From assembly GCA_016928755.1 (NCBI GenBank), contig JAFGKB010000272.1, positions 1 through 5,897 on the forward strand: a stretch of 5,897 nt of DNA, written 5' to 3'. Positions 1 through 5,897 of the stretch are shown here, piece after piece; position 1 is the first letter of the stretch; each line of letters begins with the position of its first letter. The notes under the pieces are model-generated. The model was not told where the DNA came from and did no database searches. It saw nothing but the letters and a program-made list of their open reading frames with translations. The position numbers and the translations under genes are program-made. Source of the DNA: Anaerolineae bacterium. GTDB lineage: Bacteria > Chloroflexota > Anaerolineae > B4-G1 > SLSP01.

Positions 1-573
1 CCAGATCTCAATCAACTGGCGCCCCATCCAAGACCACTGGCGTTGGAACTCCTCACTACTTTGGAAAGAGACACCGTTATGTTTTTCTAATGTGGCCGCC
101 GGGTCAACAAAGGCCCAGCCCTCATTGGGATGCCAGGCATAGAGCAGCTTGTAATGAGACCAACCTTGCCACTTCCGGCCTTTAAAGTGTAGGGGCTGGC
201 CGACTAACACAATCGTAATGCGCCCCTGACGCAGATTTTGGCGTAACTGCTCAGTATTTCTGAAAACACGCCAGCGGGCCTGAAGGCCGGCCCCTTGCAC
301 CGCCCGGACAATACCCCAGGGAAAGGTAGCCCAGTTCTCCACACGGGAGGGAAGCTGTGGCTTGGTGATAGAAGGCGCGTATTGTGAAAGTGAGAAAGCC
401 AATGTCTCGCCGGCCACTTCTTGCTCTTCTTTTAAAGTATTGATTGCCATAGCGGCACAATAAGGGCCACAATCATTATTCGTACCTTGGTAAATGTGCC
501 AACGCAGAATAGGATGGGACATAAGCAACGGCCACCGGTTTAAACGCACCAGGGAAGACTCTTGATCACTCAT
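1..573 (-). CDS. C39-like (papain-fold) cysteine peptidase domain protein, C-terminus beyond window
   Basis: An open frame of 191 codons runs from the ATG at 573 to the window edge with no stop, so the C-terminus is missing. The papain-like catalytic pattern is visible: Gln29 lies six residues before Cys35 in YQGTNNDCGP (oxyanion-hole Gln and nucleophile), His140 sits in GWSHYKLLYAW, and Asp157 sits in WAFVDPAA, the usual Cys-His-Asp order and spacing of peptidase C39-like domains. No signal peptide or membrane segment is seen in the visible part, and no ABC-transporter portion is present there, so it is probably cytoplasmic. The start is supported by GAGAGG seven bases upstream. It is the fourth gene after a UDP-xylose synthase, a Nudix enzyme and an O-antigen ligase-like protein, separated from the last by 122 bp. 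Substrate is unknown: it could be a protease, an amidase or transglutaminase-like enzyme, or a binding protein on the same fold. The fold call is fairly sure; the function is not. Confidence 0.72.
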   Translation of the reverse strand, partial: MSDQESSLVRLNRWPLLMSHPILRWHIYQGTNNDCGPYCAAMAINTLKEEQEVAGETLAFSLSQYAPSITKPQLPSRVENWATFPWGIVRAVQGAGLQARWRVFRNTEQLRQNLRQGRITIVLVGQPLHFKGRKWQGWSHYKLLYAWHPNEGWAFVDPAATLEKHNGVSFQSSEEFQRQWSWMGRQLIEIW

Positions 574-580
574 AGTTTTT

Positions 581-586
581 CCTCTC
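581..586 (-). promoter_or_regulatory. Shine-Dalgarno site of the C39-like gene
   Basis: The minus strand reads GAGAGG followed by seven bases (AAAAACT) and then ATG. This spacing favours the ATG at 573 over the in-frame internal ATG at codon 18. Confidence 0.6.
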
Positions 587-589
587 AGC

Positions 590-627
590 GGTGCAGCGCG
601 CTTAAGAAAGTGCGACACACCTATCTT
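590..627. repeat. Palindromic intergenic repeat, diverged copy A
   Basis: A 38-bp unit matching copy B (665-702) at 30 of 38 positions without gaps. It consists of a 12-bp left arm (590-601), an 8-bp loop (602-609), a 12-bp right arm (610-621) and the shared tail TATCTT. Its arms pair imperfectly, with eight Watson-Crick pairs and one G-T out of twelve, so it looks like a decayed copy. It ends only a few bases before the Shine-Dalgarno site of the C39-like gene and could affect its leader RNA. Confidence 0.65.
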
Positions 628-664
628 CATCAATTAAAAACCACCTATCAAAAAACGCCTTCAA

Positions 665-702
665 GGTGCAATGCACTCAGGAAAGTGCAATGCACCTATC
701 TT
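665..702. repeat. Palindromic intergenic repeat, near-perfect copy B, overlapping the ligase stop codon
   Basis: The arms GGTGCAATGCAC (665-676) and GTGCAATGCACC (685-696) are inverted repeats pairing at 11 of 12 positions around the loop TCAGGAAA. The tail TATCTT (697-702) matches copy A. Read on the minus strand it forms a strong hairpin directly after the ligase stop. A run of six T's follows, but it starts nine bases after the stem, so this is not a canonical intrinsic terminator. It could act as an RNA 3'-end stabiliser, an attenuator or a dispersed repeat element. The octamer CACCTATC also occurs in both copies (618-625, 693-700) and once more alone at 642-649. Confidence 0.75.
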
Positions 703-2171
703 TTAATACTACTATCCTGGACCACTAACCAGGCACTCAAAGCAAGGAATACACCTACGTATAAATGCACATTGTTGACCAACAGATTATCAACCAAGTT
801 ATGGACGACAAAATGGGTCCAGGCACCGATTAGGCCCAAAGATAAACCGCGCAGCCAGCCAGCAGTACGGTGCGCCACAGACCAAAGCTGCCAGAAGACG
901 CAAATCAGCCAAACCAGATAGGCCCCCAATCCCAGGATGCCGGTCTCGGCCAGGAGATTCAGGTAGTAGTTATGAGCGTGTCCCAGGGCTATAGGCCAAT
1001 TGATCAAACTATAAGCCGGGTAAGCCGGCTCATAACAACCGAACCCCACGCCTAACCAGAAATGCTCACGCCACATATCCAGGGCCGCCTGCCAATGGGC
1101 CATACGTTCGATAACTGCGTAATTGGCGTCGTTAATACCGGTACCCCGCACATCCTCGAAGCTTGTATAGGAGAGGAAACTGGTCATACGGTCCGCAATT
1201 GACGCCGGCAATGCTCCGGCGGTATATAATCCCAAGCCAAGGCTAACGGCCACAACGGCCAAAATGATGCCGAGCCATCCCCGCCGGGGAAGGGCTGCTA
1301 CGATGGCCAGAAGTGCTGCAGCAAAACCCAGCCAGCCACCCCGGGACCACGAAGCCAGCAAAGCTCCGGCACCTACGATACAGACCGGGGCCACAACCAC
1401 CACGAAACGAAGAAACTCACCAGGTGGCCCGCCTTCACCTTTTAGACAGGCTAATAACCAATCTCCGGCATCGGCAATGACCAGGCCGGAGAAGAGCGCG
1501 GTCACCATCCCCACAAACCCGGCGTAGGGATTGGGTTGCTCAAAGGTCCCATAAGCACGGTAGAACTGGTCGTTGATAGCGAAATGTTCCGGGCCGGTAC
1601 CACGCAAGCCAGATTGCCACAGTCCAATCCCCGATTGGAAGAGGAGTATCCCGGCCAATACCACCAGAAGGATCATAACTTTTTGTCGTCCCGCATCTTC
1701 CACCAGGCTATCGTAAGTTACCAGGAACACCAATAATATCTGCACCCACTTAAGCCATTCCATAAAGCCCACCCAAATATCAACAGTGAGCCACAGGGAG
1801 AAGGATGCAACGCCCATAAAAAGCAGCAGAGAGCTTAAGAGAGGGGGAAACCTTACCCGGATATCACGGTGAACCAGCCCCCTACCAAGCCAAATTGCAA
1901 CGGCCAGGAAGAGGACATATTGCCCAATGAGAGCCGGAATTTGGGGAAGCTCGGCCCGGAGCCAGGCCCAGCCAAGCCCAAAGAATAACGCCGCAGCGAT
2001 TCCTGTCAGGGGTTCTATAATAGACCCCAGGACAATCAGGAGTACACTGATGGCCAGGTATGTATTGAGCAACGAAAAACGGGCTATAAAAAGGCCCAAA
2101 AAGAGAGCGGCAAGGGCCAAGAGGCTCTTGTAACTCCATAGATTGTGTTTTAGCTCACCGGTACTAAACAT
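696..2171 (-). CDS. O-antigen ligase / polymerase family membrane protein (Wzy_C/WaaL-like)
   Basis: A protein of 491 residues, strongly hydrophobic, with on the order of a dozen membrane segments; the size is normal for the family. Family signatures appear in order: GTFEQPNPYAGFVG near 208-219, SWSRGGWLG at 274-282, a polar extracytoplasmic stretch at about 320-400 containing WREHFWLGVGFG, then GHAHNYYLNLLAETGILG at 397-414, the hallmark Wzy_C motif. His400 and Arg277 match the conserved His and Arg of these enzymes. Such proteins use undecaprenyl-diphosphate-linked glycans as donors, either transferring them to an acceptor (WaaL) or extending the chain (Wzy); sequence alone does not settle which. 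The ATG lies 12 nt after the Nudix stop with only a weak upstream AGG, so translation is probably coupled. The last codons and TAG stop lie inside a palindromic repeat. Its position behind a UDP-xylose synthase supports a surface polysaccharide role. Confidence 0.87.
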   Translation of the reverse strand: MFSTGELKHNLWSYKSLLALAALFLGLFIARFSLLNTYLAISVLLIVLGSIIEPLTGIAAALFFGLGWAWLRAELPQIPALIGQYVLFLAVAIWLGRGLVHRDIRVRFPPLLSSLLLFMGVASFSLWLTVDIWVGFMEWLKWVQILLVFLVTYDSLVEDAGRQKVMILLVVLAGILLFQSGIGLWQSGLRGTGPEHFAINDQFYRAYGTFEQPNPYAGFVGMVTALFSGLVIADAGDWLLACLKGEGGPPGEFLRFVVVVAPVCIVGAGALLASWSRGGWLGFAAALLAIVAALPRRGWLGIILAVVAVSLGLGLYTAGALPASIADRMTSFLSYTSFEDVRGTGINDANYAVIERMAHWQAALDMWREHFWLGVGFGCYEPAYPAYSLINWPIALGHAHNYYLNLLAETGILGLGAYLVWLICVFWQLWSVAHRTAGWLRGLSLGLIGAWTHFVVHNLVDNLLVNNVHLYVGVFLALSAWLVVQDSSIKR

Positions 2172-2183
2172 AGCACGTAAAGC

Positions 2184-2651
2184 CTAATAAGCCTGCCAAT
2201 TCACCAACTTTAGGTCCTGATCATAGGTAAACTTGGCCTGGAACATATCCTCAGTTGAACCATTGAGAATACGCGGAGCGAAAATCCTATCCGCCTGGGG
2301 AATGGACAGCTCGTTGAAATAGGTATCCAGGGAGACCCAGGAGAGATTACCTTCACGCTCATCGGCGAGCAGTTCGCCATGAAAGTGCTCGGTGACGAAG
2401 ATAAACAAGAACCACATCCACTCAGGAAATGGGGAGACCTCGGTGCAAAAACCCCGCAATTGTAAATTAGACACGTGTAGGCCGGTCTCTTCCAACATCT
2501 CGCGGCACCCGGTCTCATAAGGTGATTCACCCGGCTCAACTTTGCCGCCGGGCGCAATCCATAAACCCAGATTGGGTTCCTTATTACGGTGCATCAACAA
2601 CACCTTATCACCTTGTCGCACATAGACAAGAACTCCGGGGATATAGCTCAT
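2184..2651 (-). CDS. MutT-type Nudix hydrolase
   Basis: A single-domain protein of 155 residues, normal size for a MutT-like Nudix enzyme. The full Nudix box is present at residues 36-58: Gly36, Glu42, then Arg50-Glu51, Glu54-Glu55 and Gly57, matching GX5EX7REUXEEXGU with every metal-binding acid intact. An aromatic PEWMWFLFIFV strand follows at about 75-85. These enzymes hydrolyse nucleoside diphosphates linked to another group, using Mg2+ in the cytoplasm. Substrates consistent with the sequence include oxidised dNTPs and nucleotide sugars; it cannot be chosen here. The ATG at 2651 is preferred over a TTG one codon upstream because it overlaps the decarboxylase stop as TGATG, a typical translational-coupling junction, with AGGG eight bases before it. 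The unaltered Nudix box argues against GDP-mannose mannosyl hydrolase (Gmm), the Nudix enzyme best known from polysaccharide clusters, whose box is modified. Confidence 0.9.
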   Translation of the reverse strand: MSYIPGVLVYVRQGDKVLLMHRNKEPNLGLWIAPGGKVEPGESPYETGCREMLEETGLHVSNLQLRGFCTEVSPFPEWMWFLFIFVTEHFHGELLADEREGNLSWVSLDTYFNELSIPQADRIFAPRILNGSTEDMFQAKFTYDQDLKLVNWQAY

Positions 2652-3601
2652 CAAGCCAACCCTAACGTATTTCTAAAATAATCGGCGGTCTGGCGGAGAC
2701 CGTCTTCCAAAGCCACACAAGGCTCCCAACCGAGCAAGGTCTGCGCCCTGGTAATATCGGGACAACGGACTTTGGGATCGTCCTTGGTACGCTCGTCGGT
2801 AGGATGGACAAATGTGATTTGGGAATCACTGCCGGTAACATCCAACACCTTCTCGGCAAAGCCCAGGATACTCAACTCCAGGGGATTCCCCATATTCACC
2901 GGGCCGGTGACATCAGAAGCCATCAGACGCACGAACCCCTCAACCAAATCACTGACAAAGCAGAAGGAACGGGTCCGTGAACCATCCCCATACACCGTCA
3001 ATGGCTCGCCGCGCAGGGCCTGGCAGATAAAGTTAGGCACCACACGGCCATCATCAGAGCGCATGCGCGGGCCATAGGTATTGAAAATCCGCACAATCCG
3101 GGTATCCACATTATGGTAACGGTGATAGGCCATCACCAGGGCCTCTGCAAAGCGTTTACTCTCATCATAAACCCCCCGTGGCCCGATAGGATTTACATTC
3201 CCCCAGTAATCCTCACGCTGTGGATGTACCATTGGGTCACCATAGACCTCAGAGGTTGAAGCCAACAAGAAACGAGCCTTTTTCGCCATCGCCAGGCCCA
3301 AGGCATTATGGGTCCCTAATGCCCCCACCTTCAAAGTCTGAATAGGTTGGTTCAAGTAATCAACCGGGCTAGGTAATGAAGCTAGGTGGATAACATAATC
3401 CAATGGCCCTGCGACATAAATGTAGTGGGTTACGTTATGCTTAATGAATGAAAAACCTGGTTTGCCAAAGAGATGGGCGATATTCTCTTCAGAACCCGTG
3501 CTCAAGTTATCCATAGCTATGACTTCATGGCCCTCAGATAGATAGCGGTCACAAAGATGAGATCCAATAAATCCGGCCCCGCCGGTAATAAGAATGCGCA
3601 T
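2651..3601 (-). CDS. uxs: UDP-glucuronate decarboxylase (UDP-xylose synthase), extended SDR family
   Basis: A protein of 316 residues, the usual length of bacterial soluble UXS. It converts UDP-glucuronate to UDP-xylose and CO2 with bound NAD+, in the cytoplasm. Visible features: the Rossmann motif GGAGFIG at 7-13, Asp31 for the NAD ribose, LASLPSPVDYLNQP at 73-86, TSEVYGDP at 116-123 with the catalytic-type Thr116 and Glu118, the UXS-typical YWGNVNPIG at 132-140, and the YDESK catalytic Tyr145/Lys149. RTRSFCFVSD (209-218) is the conserved sugar-nucleotide binding region. The start has an AAGGAGG site seven bases upstream and lies about 25 bases below a strong promoter. It is the first gene of the operon, so it probably supplies the xylose donor for the glycan handled by the downstream membrane protein. 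A dTDP-glucose 4,6-dehydratase or UDP-glucose 4-epimerase assignment fits less well because of the YWGNVNPIG and SLPSPVDY signatures. Confidence 0.92.
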   Translation of the reverse strand: MRILITGGAGFIGSHLCDRYLSEGHEVIAMDNLSTGSEENIAHLFGKPGFSFIKHNVTHYIYVAGPLDYVIHLASLPSPVDYLNQPIQTLKVGALGTHNALGLAMAKKARFLLASTSEVYGDPMVHPQREDYWGNVNPIGPRGVYDESKRFAEALVMAYHRYHNVDTRIVRIFNTYGPRMRSDDGRVVPNFICQALRGEPLTVYGDGSRTRSFCFVSDLVEGFVRLMASDVTGPVNMGNPLELSILGFAEKVLDVTGSDSQITFVHPTDERTKDDPKVRCPDITRAQTLLGWEPCVALEDGLRQTADYFRNTLGLA

Positions 3602-3608
3602 TAATTCG

Positions 3609-3615
3609 CCTCCTT
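3609..3615 (-). promoter_or_regulatory. Consensus Shine-Dalgarno site of the UDP-xylose synthase gene
   Basis: The minus strand reads AAGGAGG, then seven bases, then ATG. This is a full anti-16S match at good spacing. It fixes the start at 3601 and predicts strong initiation for the first gene of the operon. Confidence 0.88.
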
Positions 3616-3633
3616 GAATTCAGAAGTAATGAG

Positions 3634-3661
3634 ATTATACTCCACAAGACACCTGTGACAA
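3634..3661 (-). promoter_or_regulatory. Sigma70-type promoter of the polysaccharide operon
   Basis: On the minus strand TTGTCA (3661-3656, five of six to consensus) and TATAAT (3639-3634, perfect) are separated by 16 bp. Transcription would begin near 3627, giving a leader of about 25 bases that contains the consensus ribosome site. No further promoter is needed for the next two genes, which overlap or lie within 12 nt of their neighbours. Position, strand and quality all fit, but it is read by eye and untested. Confidence 0.75.
3643..3657. promoter_or_regulatory. Possible operator: imperfect palindrome in the promoter spacer
   Basis: CACAAG (3643-3648) and CCTGTG (3652-3657) are inverted repeats with one mismatch around a 3-bp centre. 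They sit almost wholly between the -10 and -35 elements, where a bound repressor would block the polymerase. A match this short can arise by chance, so support is weak. Confidence 0.22.
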
Positions 3662-3767
3662 TGTTAGGAATCAAACAAGAGCTGGTATTTATGGGAAAGA
3701 CTCTACTACGCTACTAAAAAAGTTGAAACATCTCGCGCTATCCGTCATGCTGAGTAACAAGGCTATG

Positions 3768-5897
3768 TTAATCCTCCATAACCAGGCTGATGACCTCTTC
3801 CAAACTCAATTGTTCTCCCTGAGACAGCACGGTCTGGAAATCCCCTGGAGGGAACAAGTCGCGCACCTCATCTAAAGTTTGCGCTACTTGTTGCTGAAGC
3901 TGATAACTAAGCGCAGGATGCTGCCATAAGAAACCCAATAACTTGACGGCAAGGTCTACCTTACCCACTTGCAACCATATCTTCACGCAGCCATGCAAAA
4001 CCGGCAAGCAGAACGATACATTATCCACACCGGAGAGCAATTGCAAGGCCAGCCGGAAGTCAGATAACGCATTACTGACTTCACCGAGTAGGACAAACAA
4101 CCACCCACGCCGCTCCAGGCAACGCCCTCGCCTAGGATGGCTGGCCCAGATTTCACTGTATATAGCAAGACTTTGCTCATAATAGTCCAAGGCAGTACCA
4201 TAATCGCCGGTAGCCGCCGCCACATCGCCCAAGTGTTCAAGAGAATAGGCGACATCGTCGCTGGTCTCAAATACCTGCCGGCGATAGATTAAACCCTTCT
4301 CAAAGTAATCCTTGGCAGTAGCATAATCACCTGAGTCATAAGCTACCAGTCCCAGGTTATCCAACGAGCCACCAATTCCTAAATAGTCACCTATATCCTT
4401 GGAAATTGCCAGGCTCTCGGTATGTAATTCACGAGCCTTTTCATACTCTCCGAGACGGCGGGTAACATAGCCCATATAATCGAGCGTAATTGCAATCCCC
4501 CAAGTATCACGAAGGGCGCGACGGCATTCCAGGCTCTCCGCGTAACACTCCTGCGCCTCACGTCGCTTCCCTTGGGCCTGTAGGATACTGCCCATCGCAA
4601 AAAGTGTCTTTGAGATACCCCACCGGTCCCCTAAATCATGGGTAATTTCCAGACTCTGCTGCATATAGTTAAGGGCAACATCAAAGCCGGCGTGCCAATA
4701 ATAAGTATACTCACCCAGAATAGAGAGGGTGATAGCCTCGGCCCAGCGATCACCAAGAGACCTAAAGATAGCAACACTCTTTTGTAACTTTGCTTTCTGC
4801 TCCTGGGGTGTCGAGAATAGTAAGGCCGTAAGTGCGTATAAGTTAGCAAATGCCAATGCAGAACTAGCCCCTAGAGGTTCCAATATCCCCAATCCCTCAC
4901 GCAGTAAATCGCGCGCTACATCATACCTGTAAATTCGCCCCGCAAAACGTCCCTGGTTTGACAACATCTCGCCCAATAAGGCGCGTATTTCATCCCCAAC
5001 ATCAGAATGTTGTTCCACAAACTGGCGCAAAGCAGTGGCGGCCAATGCGAAAACCTCAAAACCCTCCTGGGGCAAACTACGGATATCATAAAACAAATTC
5101 AGTGTGTTAAAGCACTGCCGCAATTCATCGAATCTATGATTATCCAAAATCCAATGCCAGGCCCGCCGGACATTCTCCAGATCGGCGGTTAACGCGCCTA
5201 ATGCCGCCACTTGTTTATGGCCCTTAAGGTCAGGCTCTAGACGCACGAGATAATCCACATAGTAACGACTATGCAATGCCTGCACCGAGACATACACCTC
5301 CGGATTTTCTTGGAGTTTCTCCTCTGCATATTGTCGCAAAACTACTAACATCTCATATCTACCTGACCAAGTACGCCGGAGAAGCGATTTATCTACCAAT
5401 ACAGACAAATCTTGCAAAGAGGCATTTGCTATTTCCCGGGCCGCTTCACGGGTAAAACCGCCCCGGAATATGGCCAGTTTGCAAAACTGTTCGCGGTCTG
5501 TAGCACTTAACAAAGTCCATGAATGCTCAAAAACCGCCCGGAGGCTCTGATGTCGCGCCGGTAAATCACGCATTGTCGTACTCAGGAAATCAATACCCTG
5601 CTCAATCTCAGACACGATCTCCGCACAAGAGAGTAGCCGGGTCCAGGCAGCAGCCAACTCAATCCCCAAGGGTATGCCTTCTACTAGTCGGCAGATACGC
5701 AAGACATCTTCCAGGTTAGCTGCATCCAAGGCAAACCCACCGGAAACACGTCGCGCGCTTTCTGCAAATAATTGCAGGGCATCATAAGTTTGAAGGTCAA
5801 GAGACTGAGGACCAGCATCGACACCCGGTAGCCGCAGCCCGCCAAGCTCAATCACCCACTCCCCGCGCAGATTTAGACGCTCCCGCGAAGTAACCAG
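3768..5897 (-). CDS. AfsR/LuxR-like STAND NTPase regulator with TPR repeats, N-terminus beyond window
   Basis: The frame is open from the window edge for 709 codons to TAA at 3768. The first visible residues, LVTSRERLNLRGEW, are the sensor-type TSR motif at the end of an NB-ARC/STAND nucleotide-binding core, so the P-loop and any N-terminal DNA-binding or effector domain lie outside the window. The GxP motif region EGIPLGIELAAAW follows (about 73-85), then the winged-helix part with LFRGGFT-like LAIFRGGFT and LLVDKSLL-like LVDKSLLRR (about 141-175). TPR units with a 40-residue period then run from about 384 to 584, each built around an [A/S]-L-x-x-x-G and Y-x-x-A-x-x-x-x-x-x-S-L pattern. The end, GEQLSLEEVISLVMED, matches the usual C-terminal tail of these regulators, so the stop is natural. 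Such proteins are ATP-dependent switches, often transcriptional regulators. The GTG at 5855 is internal, not a start. Regulation of the downstream operon is possible but not shown. Confidence 0.85.
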   Translation of the reverse strand: MVTSRERLNLRGEWVIELGGLRLPGVDAGPQSLDLQTYDALQLFAESARRVSGGFALDAANLEDVLRICRLVEGIPLGIELAAAWTRLLSCAEIVSEIEQGIDFLSTTMRDLPARHQSLRAVFEHSWTLLSATDREQFCKLAIFRGGFTREAAREIANASLQDLSVLVDKSLLRRTWSGRYEMLVVLRQYAEEKLQENPEVYVSVQALHSRYYVDYLVRLEPDLKGHKQVAALGALTADLENVRRAWHWILDNHRFDELRQCFNTLNLFYDIRSLPQEGFEVFALAATALRQFVEQHSDVGDEIRALLGEMLSNQGRFAGRIYRYDVARDLLREGLGILEPLGASSALAFANLYALTALLFSTPQEQKAKLQKSVAIFRSLGDRWAEAITLSILGEYTYYWHAGFDVALNYMQQSLEITHDLGDRWGISKTLFAMGSILQAQGKRREAQECYAESLECRRALRDTWGIAITLDYMGYVTRRLGEYEKARELHTESLAISKDIGDYLGIGGSLDNLGLVAYDSGDYATAKDYFEKGLIYRRQVFETSDDVAYSLEHLGDVAAATGDYGTALDYYEQSLAIYSEIWASHPRRGRCLERRGWLFVLLGEVSNALSDFRLALQLLSGVDNVSFCLPVLHGCVKIWLQVGKVDLAVKLLGFLWQHPALSYQLQQQVAQTLDEVRDLFPPGDFQTVLSQGEQLSLEEVISLVMED

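Noticed and set aside
574..664. A separate promoter for the C39-like gene
   Set aside because: TTGAAG and TTTAAT can be paired on the minus strand only with a 19-bp spacer in a T-rich stretch; too weak to report.
590..702. CRISPR array
   Set aside because: Only two diverged, strongly palindromic units with a 37-bp spacer, and no cas genes in the window.
562..921. Plus-strand open frame of 119 codons crossing the repeats
   Set aside because: It lies antisense to the start of the C39-like gene, the repeats and the end of the ligase gene. It has no family motifs, and its composition (many Thr, Gln and Lys residues) is that of a shadow frame.
1264..1527. Plus-strand frame of 87 codons opposite the ligase gene
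   Set aside because: A Pro/Ala/Arg-rich antisense shadow of hydrophobic codons; no ribosome site or recognisable domain.
2184..2651. GDP-mannose mannosyl hydrolase (Gmm/WcaH)
   Set aside because: The protein has a complete canonical Nudix box, whereas Gmm enzymes carry a modified box; no GDP-sugar genes are present in the window.
2652..2654. TTG as start of the Nudix gene
   Set aside because: The ATG immediately after it forms a standard TGATG stop-start overlap with better ribosome-site spacing; the TTG would add one residue only.
3703..3716. CTACTA direct repeat spaced by 2 bp upstream of the operon promoter
   Set aside because: Six-base units repeated twice are expected by chance in a gap of this size, and the sequence is low in complexity.
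3716..3770. Intrinsic terminator after the STAND/TPR gene
   Set aside because: Only a 5-bp AT-rich stem (TAACA/TGTTA at 3755-3770) overlaps the stop. The T-run at 3716-3721 is more than 30 bases away and has no stem in front of it.
5853..5855. GTG at 5855 as the start of the STAND/TPR gene
   Set aside because: The frame continues upstream to the window edge with the family-typical LVTSRERLNLRGEW sequence, so the GTG encodes an internal valine.

Overview
The window is a compact, gene-dense bacterial segment read entirely from the minus strand. Its base composition is balanced, at roughly half G+C. It carries the distal part of one large regulatory gene and then a four-gene cell-surface polysaccharide operon. 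The AfsR/LuxR-like STAND protein with TPR repeats, a short repeat-bearing intergenic gap and the style of the sugar genes would fit a Chloroflexota (Anaerolineae-like) genome. That placement is inferred from gene style only; the window has no rRNA or other marker gene.

Layout in the direction of transcription (high to low coordinates). (1) 5897-3768: C-terminal part of a large STAND NTPase/TPR protein, cut by the window edge. (2) 3767-3602: a 166-bp gap with a strong sigma70-type promoter (TTGTCA, 16 bp, TATAAT) and a consensus Shine-Dalgarno site. (3) 3601-2651: UDP-glucuronate decarboxylase (UDP-xylose synthase). (4) 2651-2184: MutT-type Nudix hydrolase, whose start overlaps the previous stop as TGATG. 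(5) 2171-696: polytopic membrane protein of the O-antigen ligase/polymerase (Wzy_C/WaaL-like) family, 12 nt after the Nudix stop. (6) 695-574: a gap holding two diverged copies of a palindromic repeat. (7) 573-1: a papain-fold, C39-like cysteine peptidase, cut by the other window edge.

Working model: the decarboxylase supplies UDP-xylose, and the membrane protein polymerises or transfers a lipid-linked glycan. The Nudix enzyme may clear a nucleotide or nucleotide-sugar by-product, or may simply be a sanitation enzyme that travels with the operon. The role of the C39-like protein is unknown. Nothing in the window is a clearly new system. The items most worth a second look are the repeat pair that overlaps the end of the ligase gene, and the intact peptidase-like protein placed after an O-antigen ligase.
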